Of a DNA stretch of 64,000 nt, positions 56,736-64,000 are shown one piece after another; within the stretch, counting starts at the first letter, position 1, and each line of letters opens with the position of its first letter. The translations under genes and the position numbers were made by a program. Under the pieces are notes generated by a model that worked only from the letters and a program-made list of their open reading frames with translations, had not been told where the DNA came from and made no database searches. Source of the stretch: Stygiobacter electus. Its GTDB lineage: Bacteria; Bacteroidota; Ignavibacteria; Ignavibacteriales; Melioribacteraceae. Location: NCBI GenBank assembly GCA_029210465.1, contig JARGDL010000013.1:33722-97721 (forward strand), given 5' to 3'.

Positions 56736-57587
56736 ATGAATAAAATTCTTTTCAAACAACAATTATCATCCGATGTTTATTTAATGAGATTATATGCACC
56801 TTTAATTGCTGAAGAAAGACAAGCAGGGCAGTTTATAATTCTCCAAGTTGATGAAGATTATGGCGAAAGAATTCCATTAACTATTGCTGATGCAAATACT
56901 GACGAAGGTTCAATTACAATAATTTTTCAGGTAGTTGGAAAAACTACAAAACAACTCTCGTTATTAAATGAAGGTGACGATATAAAAGCATTAGTTGGAC
57001 CATTAGGAAAACCAACTCACATTGAAAATTTTGGAACAGTTGTTTGTGTTGGTGGTGGTATTGGTGTTGCCCCACTTCATCCAATTGCTCAATCATTAAA
57101 AGCTGCTGGTAACAAAGTTATTATAATCATTGGTGCAAGAAATAAAGACTTATTAATACTTGAAAATGAAATGAAAAATATTGCAGATGAATTTATTGTT
57201 TGCACAGATGATGGAAGTTATGGAAGAAAAGCTTTAGTTACAGAACCATTAAAAGAAATTTGCGAAAGAGATCCAAAACCTAATATGGTTATTGCTATTG
57301 GTCCGCCAATTATGATGAAATTTTGTTCTGAAACTACTCGCCCTTACGGAGTTTTTACTCAAGTTTCATTAAATACTATTATGGTTGATGGCACTGGTAT
57401 GTGCGGTGGTTGCAGAGTTAATGTTGGCAAAGAAGTAAAATTCGTTTGCGTTGATGGTCCTGAATTTGACGGGCATCTTGTTGATTTTGATAACATGATG
57501 AAAAGGTTAAACTCATATAAACAAATCGAAAGAGAAAAACATTTATGTTTTCTTGAAAAAGAAATTGAAGCTAAGGAGGCAAGATAA
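56736..57587 (+). CDS. Ferredoxin-NADP reductase-type FAD/NAD subunit (NfnA / SudB-like)
   Basis: 283 residues: an FAD-binding barrel (MRLYAPLIAEERQAGQFIIL), an NAD-binding domain (VVCVGGGIGVAPLHPIAQSL) and a C-terminal [2Fe-2S] site with MCGGCRVNVGKEVKFVCVDGPEFDG. This matches the small subunit of NfnAB transhydrogenase or the sulfide dehydrogenase/glutamate synthase subunit. With the next gene it would couple NAD(H), NADPH and ferredoxin. The genes overlap by one base (TAATG), and a perfect AAGGAGG (57573-57579) for the second gene lies in the end of this one. Confidence 0.9.
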   Translation: MNKILFKQQLSSDVYLMRLYAPLIAEERQAGQFIILQVDEDYGERIPLTIADANTDEGSITIIFQVVGKTTKQLSLLNEGDDIKALVGPLGKPTHIENFGTVVCVGGGIGVAPLHPIAQSLKAAGNKVIIIIGARNKDLLILENEMKNIADEFIVCTDDGSYGRKALVTEPLKEICERDPKPNMVIAIGPPIMMKFCSETTRPYGVFTQVSLNTIMVDGTGMCGGCRVNVGKEVKFVCVDGPEFDGHLVDFDNMMKRLNSYKQIEREKHLCFLEKEIEAKEAR

Positions 57588-59107
57588 TGCACTACCATTC
57601 ACCTGAGGAATTACAAGAGCAAGCAAGACAATTAATCGCAGAATATGTTACTAAAGTAGACGATTTAAAAACAAAAGATAGAATGAAAATTCCACCACAA
57701 GAAATGCCTGCTCAAAATCCTGAAGAAAGAATTCATAATCTTGATGAAGTAGCAATTGGATATACATTTGAACAAGCTCGAATAGAAGCTTTACGTTGTC
57801 TTCAATGTGTAAAGAAAAATTGCGTTGATGACTGTCCGGTTAAAATTGATATTCCAAGATTTATTAATCATTTAGTACATGGAGATTTAGAACAAGCGGC
57901 ATCAGTTATAAAAGAAGCATCACTATTACCTGCGATTTGTGGAAGAGTTTGTCCACAAGAAACTCAATGTCAATCCAATTGCACAGTTGGTAAAGCATTA
58001 AAAGATGTGGATAAATCAGTTGCAATAGGAAGATTAGAACGATTTGTTGCTGATTGGGAAAGAACCACTGGAAAAATTTCTATTCCTGAAATAAAACAAT
58101 CTACAAGTAAAAAAGTTGCTGTTGTTGGCAGCGGTCCTGCTGGATTAGTTGTAGCTGCTGATTGTAGAAGAGAAGGGCATCATGTTACAGTTTTTGAAGC
58201 GTTCCATAAACTTGGTGGAGTATTAAGATATGGTATTCCTGAGTTCAGATTACCAAATGATATAATCGATAAAGAAATTCAAACCCTTGAAGCTATGGGG
58301 GTAGAGTTCAAAACAAATTTTGTTGTTGGTAAAACTAGAAAATTAAAAGACCTTATGGAAAAAGATGAATATGATGCTGTATTCATTGGTGTTGGTGCTG
58401 GACTTCCTATTTTTATGGGGATCGAAGGTGAAAATCTAATTGGGGTTTTTTCTGCAAATGAATATTTGACCAGAGCAAATTTGATGAGAGCTTTTGACAA
58501 AGAACATGCAGATACACCAATTTATCCTTCAAAAAAAGTTGCAGTTTTAGGAGGAGGTAACGTTGCTATGGATGCAGCTCGTATGGCAAAAAGATTAGGA
58601 GCTGAAAATGTTTATGTTGTTTATAGAAGAACTGAAAAAGAAATGCCTGCAAGAAAAGAAGAAGTCGCACACGCTAAAGAAGAAGGTATTGAATTCTTAT
58701 TTTTACAAAATGCAAAACGTATAATTGGTGATGAAGAAGGAAAAGTTAAACAAATTGAATGCCTAAGATATGAATTAGGTGAACCCGATTCTTCAGGTAG
58801 GAGAAGACCAATTGAAATAAAAGGAAGTGAATTTTTAATTGACGTTGATACTGTTATTGTTGCAATCGGAAATGGAAGTAATCCTTTATTAACACAATCT
58901 ACGCCTGGTCTTGAATTAAACAAATGGGGCAACATAATAGTAGATGAAAATCAAAAAACATCATTAGATAAAGTTTATGCTGGTGGTGATATAGTTTTAG
59001 GTGCTGCAACAGTAATTTTAGCAATGGGTGAAGGAAGACGTGCAGCTGCAGCAATAAACAAAATGTTAGCTGAAGAAATTGAAAAAGAAAAAGCACTTGT
59101 GAATTAA
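57587..59107 (+). CDS. gltA: NADPH-dependent glutamate synthase-like subunit GltA / NfnB
   Basis: 506 residues. The N-terminus carries two cysteine groups for [4Fe-4S] clusters (CLQCVKKNCVDDC and CGRVCPQETQCQSNC), then an FAD Rossmann fold (VVGSGPAGLVVAADCR), FHKLGGVLRYGIPEFRLP, an NADPH fold (VLGGGNVAMDAARMAKRLG) and the C-terminal KVYAGGDIVLGAATVILAMG. This is the homotetrameric GltA family, which as the partner of NfnA-like proteins often acts in electron bifurcation rather than in glutamate synthesis. A strong ribosome-binding site lies 7 bases before the ATG. Confidence 0.93.
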   Translation: MHYHSPEELQEQARQLIAEYVTKVDDLKTKDRMKIPPQEMPAQNPEERIHNLDEVAIGYTFEQARIEALRCLQCVKKNCVDDCPVKIDIPRFINHLVHGDLEQAASVIKEASLLPAICGRVCPQETQCQSNCTVGKALKDVDKSVAIGRLERFVADWERTTGKISIPEIKQSTSKKVAVVGSGPAGLVVAADCRREGHHVTVFEAFHKLGGVLRYGIPEFRLPNDIIDKEIQTLEAMGVEFKTNFVVGKTRKLKDLMEKDEYDAVFIGVGAGLPIFMGIEGENLIGVFSANEYLTRANLMRAFDKEHADTPIYPSKKVAVLGGGNVAMDAARMAKRLGAENVYVVYRRTEKEMPARKEEVAHAKEEGIEFLFLQNAKRIIGDEEGKVKQIECLRYELGEPDSSGRRRPIEIKGSEFLIDVDTVIVAIGNGSNPLLTQSTPGLELNKWGNIIVDENQKTSLDKVYAGGDIVLGAATVILAMGEGRRAAAAINKMLAEEIEKEKALVN

Positions 59108-59127
59108 ATTTGTGCATAATTTAATTT

Positions 59128-59173
59128 AGCCCAAATTTGTCATTAGATATTTTTCTTAGGATAAATTTGGGCT
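59128..59173 (+). terminator. Hairpin after gltA
   Basis: AGCCCAAATTT (59128-59138) and AAATTTGGGCT (59163-59173) form a perfect 11-bp stem with a 24-base loop, 20 bases after the gltA stop. No T-run follows, so classical intrinsic termination is not assured. The position right after the operon favours a termination or mRNA-end role. Confidence 0.5.
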
Positions 59174-59437
59174 GAATAAACAATATTTGATAAAACAACT
59201 AAGAATACTGCCGAATAGTATTTTTACTAATTTCTTTGAATCTACCCTATCAGTTTTTTTTTCTATATTATTTGTTTGTACTTCTGCAGGGTTATCTATT
59301 CTATTTTCAGTCCCTATTTCAATTGACTGCCAATACAGCAACTACAATATCCGACTTCAAAGCAACTCTGATTATTAGCTTTCAAATAATTCTTTATTAA
59401 ACCAAGATTTTCTATTTTGATATGAAAAACTTTTTGA
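59156..59437 (-). pseudogene. Decayed IS110-type transposase fragment
   Basis: Two minus-strand frames, disrupted by stops, read like the N-terminal DEDD domain of IS110-family transposases. The upstream part is NYLKANNQSCFEVGYCSCCI with GSQLK (compare the family pattern yEAGfsGfwi...L). The downstream part is IGTENRIDNPAEVQTNNIEK, then KTDRVDSKKLVKIL (compare VNPADVPTTdKEkkqKTDRvDSRKLAR). Start, C-terminal half and element ends were not found. It marks a past insertion between the gltA operon and the trehalose cluster. Confidence 0.6.
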
Positions 59438-59740
59438 TTTTATCCTCTATATCGGATTTAAAGCATTACTATAGAACAATTCTTTTACTTGACTTTTAAC
59501 TGAATTATTTATTACTTGTTTTTACAGAAAGAAAAAATTATCTTCTTTTATAGAAACCAAATTTTATTAATTAAAATATATGTTGATTTATTTTGGAAAT
59601 TGCAATTCAAAATAAGTTCATGTTTATAATTGATCAAATATATTCTAAAAAAATATTAAAAGATTTTGAAAAGAATTTTTTAAAAGACTTATGTCTTAAG
59701 AAAATAACTTCTTTTTGAATAATTTAATAAGGTAGAATTT

Positions 59741-61939
59741 ATGAGTTTATTGATAATTTCAAACAGGCTACCTTTCACAATAAATCATTCTGGTAATGAA
59801 ATAACTTTAGTACCAAGTAGTGGTGGTCTTGTTTCTGGTATAAGCTCATATCTTGATTACATGAAACATTCCCCAGTCTCAGATTTTGAATACCTTTGGG
59901 TCGGTTGGCCTGGAGCATACATGGAAGAATCATTACAGAAAAATTTTTCTTCTCAGGTCAGAGAAAATCATAATGTCATTCCTGTTTTTATAACCGAAGA
60001 AGAAATGGATAAATTCTATCTTGGATTTTGTAATTCTACTATCTGGCCACTATTTCATTATTTTCCTACTTATGCTAGATTTGAAGAAGAACATTGGGAA
60101 ATCTATAAAAAAGTAAATAAATATTTTAGCGATAAAATATGTGAAGTTGTTAAAGAGGGTGATACTATATGGATACATGATTATCATTTGATGCTTTTAC
60201 CAAATATGTTGAGAAAAAGGCTTGGTAATAAATTTAAAATAGGATTTTTTTTGCATATAGTTTTTCCATCATTTGAAACATATAGGATTATGCCTTCAGC
60301 ATGGAGAAAAGAAATTCTTGAAGGTCTTTTAGGTGCTGACTTAATAGGTTTTCATACTAATGAATTTACATACTCTTTTCTTAGATCAGTCCTAAGGATT
60401 TTAGGCATATCAAATTCACTTGGCAAATTAATTTATCAAAATAGAATTGTAAAAGCTGATACATTTCCTATGGGAATAGATTTTAAAAAATTTAATAATG
60501 CTGTAAATAACAAAAAGGTTGAAAAAGAAAGAGAAGAACTAAAATCTAAACTTAAGGATAGAAAACTGATTCTTTCTGTAGATAGACTTGACTATACTAA
60601 AGGAGTTATAAATAGACTTAAATCTTTTAGAAAATTTTTACAAGATAATCCTGATTATATTAAAAAAGTTGTATTTATGCTCATAATAGTACCTTCAAGA
60701 ATAGGTATTGATCAGTATCAAGAAATAAAAAATAATCTTGATAAGTTGATTAGTAATATAAATAGTGAATTTGGAGATTTAGATTGGCAACCTATTATAT
60801 ATCAGTATAAGTATGTAGCATTTGAAAATCTTGTTGCACTTTATAATTTAGCCGATGTTGCCTTAATAACTCCTTTAAGAGATGGAATGAATCTGGTTGC
60901 CAAGGAATATGTTGCATGTCAAAAATACTCACCAGGTGTATTAATTTTAAGTGAAATGGCAGGGGCATCAAATGAAATGCCCGAAGCTTTACTTATAAAT
61001 CCTAATGATATAAAACAAACTGCTGATAGTATAAAAGAAGCCCTTGAAATAACAAAGGAAGATGCTTTTTTACGAATTCAAAAAATTCAGGATAGGATTA
61101 GTTATTATGATGTATTAGAATGGGCTAAAGATTTTTTATTGGGAATGGATAAGGTAAAAAATGAAAATAATAGAATTGAAGTTAAAATGCTCTCACCAGA
61201 TGAAAAAGCAAAAATAAAATTTAGTTTTCAAACCGCTCAAAAAAAATTAATATTATTAGATTATGATGGCACGCTTGTGCCTTTTAATAAATCCCCAAAA
61301 GATGCTAAACCCGATAAAGAACTTTTAGATATTTTAAAAGAACTTTCAAAGAATGCTGAACTAGCTATTCTTAGTGGAAGAGATAGTTCTTTTCTTTCTG
61401 AACATTTTGATTTTCTTAATATAAATTTCTGTTCTGAGCATGGAGCTTTTATAAAAGAAAAGAACCAAAATTGGTTTTCTTTAACACAAGTAGAAGTCTC
61501 TTGGAAGAAAGAAATAAAGTATATTTTTGAAACTTTTTCTAGGAGATTACCAGGTTCCTTTATAGAAGAAAAAAATTTTTCAATAGCACTTCATTATAGA
61601 AATTGTGATCCTGAACTTGCTGAAATAAGAGTAAAAGAATTTTTTGATGAAATGGTATACTATACTTCCAATTTAAATCTTCAAATCCTTCAAGGTAATA
61701 ATGTTGTAGAAATTAGAAATTATAATATAAATAAAGCCAATGCCGGTATGCATTTTATAAACAAAGATAAATATGAATTTATTCTTTTTATTGGAGATGA
61801 TTGGACAGATGAAGATCTTTTTGATTTCTTAAAAGATAAAAATGCTTTTACTATTAAAGTTGGTTATGGAATTTCAAAAGCCAAATTTAATGTGTATAAC
61901 TATAAAGATGTTAGAAATTTACTTGTGGAGCTATTATAA
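59741..61939 (+). CDS. otsAB: Bifunctional trehalose-6-phosphate synthase/phosphatase (OtsA-OtsB fusion)
   Basis: 732 residues. Residues 1 to about 475 form a GT20 trehalose-6-phosphate synthase: ISNRLPFTINHSGNE, the glucose-6-phosphate loop SSGGLVSGISSYL, WIHDYHLMLLPNMLRKRLG and RDGMNLVAKEYVACQ. From about 490 a HAD phosphatase domain follows: ILLDYDGTLVPFNKSPKDAK, AILSGRDSSFLSEHF and IGDDWTDEDLFDFLKDKNAF. The fused enzyme makes trehalose from UDP- or ADP-glucose and glucose 6-phosphate. It opens a three-gene operon with overlapping ends, and its stop overlaps the next start by 1 base. Confidence 0.96.
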   Translation: MSLLIISNRLPFTINHSGNEITLVPSSGGLVSGISSYLDYMKHSPVSDFEYLWVGWPGAYMEESLQKNFSSQVRENHNVIPVFITEEEMDKFYLGFCNSTIWPLFHYFPTYARFEEEHWEIYKKVNKYFSDKICEVVKEGDTIWIHDYHLMLLPNMLRKRLGNKFKIGFFLHIVFPSFETYRIMPSAWRKEILEGLLGADLIGFHTNEFTYSFLRSVLRILGISNSLGKLIYQNRIVKADTFPMGIDFKKFNNAVNNKKVEKEREELKSKLKDRKLILSVDRLDYTKGVINRLKSFRKFLQDNPDYIKKVVFMLIIVPSRIGIDQYQEIKNNLDKLISNINSEFGDLDWQPIIYQYKYVAFENLVALYNLADVALITPLRDGMNLVAKEYVACQKYSPGVLILSEMAGASNEMPEALLINPNDIKQTADSIKEALEITKEDAFLRIQKIQDRISYYDVLEWAKDFLLGMDKVKNENNRIEVKMLSPDEKAKIKFSFQTAQKKLILLDYDGTLVPFNKSPKDAKPDKELLDILKELSKNAELAILSGRDSSFLSEHFDFLNINFCSEHGAFIKEKNQNWFSLTQVEVSWKKEIKYIFETFSRRLPGSFIEEKNFSIALHYRNCDPELAEIRVKEFFDEMVYYTSNLNLQILQGNNVVEIRNYNINKANAGMHFINKDKYEFILFIGDDWTDEDLFDFLKDKNAFTIKVGYGISKAKFNVYNYKDVRNLLVELL

Positions 61940-62571
61940 TGGAATTTGATTTTAAAATAGAATTACATCTTATTAAACTTTTAGGAATTAAAGCTAAAAA
62001 TATTGAAGAACTTTATGAACAATTTCAAGATATTCCTTTAAGTTCTATTTATTATCATACACATAGATTTTTAAAACAACATCATTTCCTTTCTCCTGAA
62101 CCACCTAATGATTTTGCTTATTGGATTAAAAATACTTTAAATATTAAAGACTTAAGTGAGGCAATAGCAAGTATTGATACGATAAAATATCAAGACCTAA
62201 ATGAACTAAAAAATGAGATCTCTTTAATTTTAGATGATTATTTAAAAAAAACAAATAAAACAAATGATTGTCAAAAAGGAGAGGAATTTCATTTTATGAG
62301 TTGTCAGACATTTGTTTTGCCCACTGGGTATAAAGCTAATAACCTGCAGGAATTTTATGAAACAATTAAATTAATAGATATTGGTTCTATTTATTTCCAC
62401 ATTTTTGAAGCTAAATTAAGGTTAAAAAAAGATGAGAATGATTTCCAATCTTGGTTAAATCAAATAGGAGAGGATGCACTTTCAAAGCAATTTATTAATT
62501 TAGATCCATATAACATGACACTTGAAAATTTAAGGAAAAAAATACTCCAAATTATCGAGAAAAGACTATGA
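61939..62571 (+). CDS. DUF5752-like protein in a trehalose operon
   Basis: 210 residues, soluble and mostly helical, made of two similar halves: about 8-95 (NIEELYEQFQDIPLSSIYYH, PPNDFAYWIKNTLNIKDLSE, LNELKNEI) and about 118-205 (NLQEFYETIKLIDIGSIYFH, DENDFQSWLNQIGEDALSKQ, LENLRKKI). This agrees with my memory of the DUF5752 family seen next to trehalose and glycosyltransferase genes, but I cannot confirm the assignment. The IYYH/IYFH histidine in each half could be functional. Lying between OtsAB and TreT, with overlapping ends, it may regulate or assemble these enzymes. Confidence 0.7.
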   Translation: MEFDFKIELHLIKLLGIKAKNIEELYEQFQDIPLSSIYYHTHRFLKQHHFLSPEPPNDFAYWIKNTLNIKDLSEAIASIDTIKYQDLNELKNEISLILDDYLKKTNKTNDCQKGEEFHFMSCQTFVLPTGYKANNLQEFYETIKLIDIGSIYFHIFEAKLRLKKDENDFQSWLNQIGEDALSKQFINLDPYNMTLENLRKKILQIIEKRL

Positions 62572-63788
62572 TAAATATTAATGATTATGAAAAAATAGTA
62601 GGTAAAAACACCTTAATTGAATTATATACTTTAGCAGAAAAATTAAAAGGTAAAACAATTCAAAATATAAATTCAACATCTGTTGGCGGTGGAGTGGCAG
62701 AAATACTAAGCAAAATGGTACCTTTTCTAAAACAACTTGGTCTTAATGCTGATTGGAATGTTATAAAAGGAGATGGTAAATTTTTTGAAATAACTAAAAA
62801 AATTCATAATGCTTTGCATGGTAGAAAAGAAAATATAACAAAAGAGGATCTTGAATATTTTGTCGAAATTAATAGAAATAATATTTCTAATTTAGACTTA
62901 TCCAGTGACATTATGTTTATTCATGATCCGCAACCTATAGGTCTTATCGAAAAAAGAAAAGATTATAATAACAATTGGATATGGCGATGTCATATTGATA
63001 TAACCTCTGCACAAGAAGATATTTATAATTTTTTTAAAACATATATTTTACAATATGACTCTTGTGTTTTTTCAGCACCTTCTTTTTCAAGGAAAGATTT
63101 GAACCTCCCTCAGATTTTGATTTCACCTTCAATTGATCCTCTTAGTGATAAGAATAAAGAATTAACTGAACAAGAAATTACAAAGATATTTGAAAAATAT
63201 GGATTGGATTTGAGTCGACCTATAGTTACACAAATTTCTCGCTTTGATTATCTTAAAGATCCAATTGGTGTTATTAAGGCATATAAAATGGCAAGAAAAT
63301 ATAATGATTGTCAATTAATTCTTGCTGGAGGTGGTGCAACTGATGACCCGGAAGGTATAAAAGTGTATGAAGAAGTATTAAAGGAAGCTAACGATGATAG
63401 TGATATTCATATTCTTCTCCTACCTCAAGATGATTTAACTATAAATGCACTTGTTAGAGGCAGCACTATAATTCTACAAAAATCAATAAAAGAAGGTTTT
63501 GGGCTAACAGTTTCAGAAGCTTTATGGAAAGAAAAGCCTGTTATAGCTTCAGCAGTTGGTGGTATTCCTTTGCAAATAACTCATAAATATAGTGGTATTT
63601 TAACTTATTCTATTGAAGGAACGGCCTATTATTTAAAACAATTATTAAATGATCCAGAATATGCTAAACAATTAGCTAAAAATGGAAAAGAACATGTTAA
63701 AAATAATTTTCTAATTACTAGGCATTTAAGAGAATATCTTTTACTTTTTTTATCAATGTATTATAAAGAAGACGTTATTTATTTTTGA
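62568..63788 (+). CDS. treT: Trehalose glycosyltransferring synthase TreT-like (GT4)
   Basis: 406 residues, GT-B fold of family GT4. The N-terminal NSTSVGGGVAEILSKMVPFL, the section WNVIKGDGKFFEITKKIHNA and IFIHDPQPIGLIEKR-like IMFIHDPQPIGLI match TreT and trehalose phosphorylase proteins. The C-terminal nucleotide-binding part has SRFDYLKDPIGVIKAY and KEGFGLTVSEALWKEKPVIA with the two conserved glutamates. TreT joins NDP-glucose and glucose reversibly to trehalose, a second route beside OtsAB. It overlaps the DUF5752-like gene by 4 bases. Confidence 0.9.
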   Translation: MININDYEKIVGKNTLIELYTLAEKLKGKTIQNINSTSVGGGVAEILSKMVPFLKQLGLNADWNVIKGDGKFFEITKKIHNALHGRKENITKEDLEYFVEINRNNISNLDLSSDIMFIHDPQPIGLIEKRKDYNNNWIWRCHIDITSAQEDIYNFFKTYILQYDSCVFSAPSFSRKDLNLPQILISPSIDPLSDKNKELTEQEITKIFEKYGLDLSRPIVTQISRFDYLKDPIGVIKAYKMARKYNDCQLILAGGGATDDPEGIKVYEEVLKEANDDSDIHILLLPQDDLTINALVRGSTIILQKSIKEGFGLTVSEALWKEKPVIASAVGGIPLQITHKYSGILTYSIEGTAYYLKQLLNDPEYAKQLAKNGKEHVKNNFLITRHLREYLLLFLSMYYKEDVIYF

Positions 63789-64000
63789 ACGTTGTTAATT
63801 TTTATAAAATTTTTAAAACAAGATGTTAAAAAGGCGAAAAATAACTTCATGGGAGCTCTATTTTGTCCTTACTGAAAAAAGTGGTCTTTATTTACAAGAT
63901 AAATAATAAACGATAAAAAAAACTTTAAAGAATCCTCTGAAATATTATTCAGATTTTAAAAACTTTTTTAATGAAAAGCGTTGTAAGAGAGTAACCAAAC

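Larger units (their letters stand above)
59108..59740. other. Gene-free gap between gltA and the trehalose cluster
   Basis: Besides the hairpin and the transposase remnant, the rest (59440-59740) is very A+T-rich with no reading frame of note. A small palindrome AAGACTTATGTCTT lies near 59686, and AAGGTAG sits ahead of the otsAB ATG as a ribosome-binding site. The promoter of the trehalose operon must be here, but I could not place it. Confidence 0.5.

Noticed and set aside
59187..59378. 63-codon plus-strand membrane-like ORF
   Set aside because: Antisense to the transposase remnant; hydrophobicity comes from A+T-rich complement of charged codons.
63789..64000. Possible start of a further gene at the right edge
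   Set aside because: The ATG near 63971 is followed by a stop after seven codons, and all frames are broken; nothing supported.

Overview
The window is A+T-rich DNA that looks like the chromosome of a member of the Ignavibacteria / Chlorobi side of the Bacteroidota. Four things point there: a complete alternative complex III operon, proteins ending in type IX secretion sorting domains with the NYPNPFNP motif, a T9SS plug protein, and candidate promoters of the Bacteroidota form TAnnTTTG. Most genes lie on the minus strand in tightly packed, often overlapping operons. The exceptions are about 16.8-20.9 kb and 55.9-63.8 kb.

Layout. 0-9 kb: alternative complex III (actA, a tiny unannotated Tat-like gene, actB, actC, an actD-actE fusion, actF), then a membrane cytochrome c and a truncated SCO1 copper chaperone; oxidase genes probably follow outside the window. 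9-16.7 kb: polyprenyl synthase, tatC, glyA, an outer-membrane protein, a lipoprotein, gmhB, glgA. 16.8-20.9 kb (plus): the end of histidine degradation (hutI, split ftcD) and namZ. 21-41.5 kb (minus): lipoprotein, mltG, tsaD, proline dehydrogenase, acyl-CoA carboxylase beta subunit with a degenerate ABC transporter, a metallo-beta-lactamase-fold hydrolase, aroC, degP, recO, mtnA, a PfkB kinase, a Nudix hydrolase, a very large outer-membrane protein and two MacB-type permeases.

41.5-47.4 kb is the accessory island and the most unusual part. Five minus-strand genes are separated by long imperfect palindromes with the architecture of integron attC sites: GTTRRRY-like ends, two pairs of complementary boxes with extra unpaired bases, and stop codons abutting or inside the site. 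No integrase is visible. Two cassette genes encode related T9SS-secreted proteins, one encodes a class I glutamine amidotransferase with visibly higher G+C, one a small outer-membrane protein, and one a frameshifted outer-membrane protein. Near-identical 68-bp direct repeats that read as the 3' end of an otherwise missing gene flank the island. Widespread small palindromes lie at its right edge.

47.4-55.7 kb (minus): rocD, typA, lptD, an NAD-dependent sugar oxidoreductase, the T9SS plug protein and a small protein of unknown function. 55.9-59.1 kb (plus): a PAP2 phosphatase and the two subunits of an NADPH:ferredoxin oxidoreductase / glutamate synthase-like enzyme. 59.1-59.7 kb holds a hairpin and a decayed IS110-type transposase. 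59.7-63.8 kb (plus): a trehalose cluster with a fused OtsA-OtsB, a DUF5752-like protein with an internal duplication, and a TreT-type trehalose synthase.

Together the genes describe a Gram-negative respiratory heterotroph that degrades amino acids (histidine, proline, ornithine) to glutamate, makes glycogen and trehalose, recycles peptidoglycan and secretes proteins by T9SS. No tRNA, rRNA, CRISPR array or riboswitch was recognised. The last 212 bases hold no gene that I can see.
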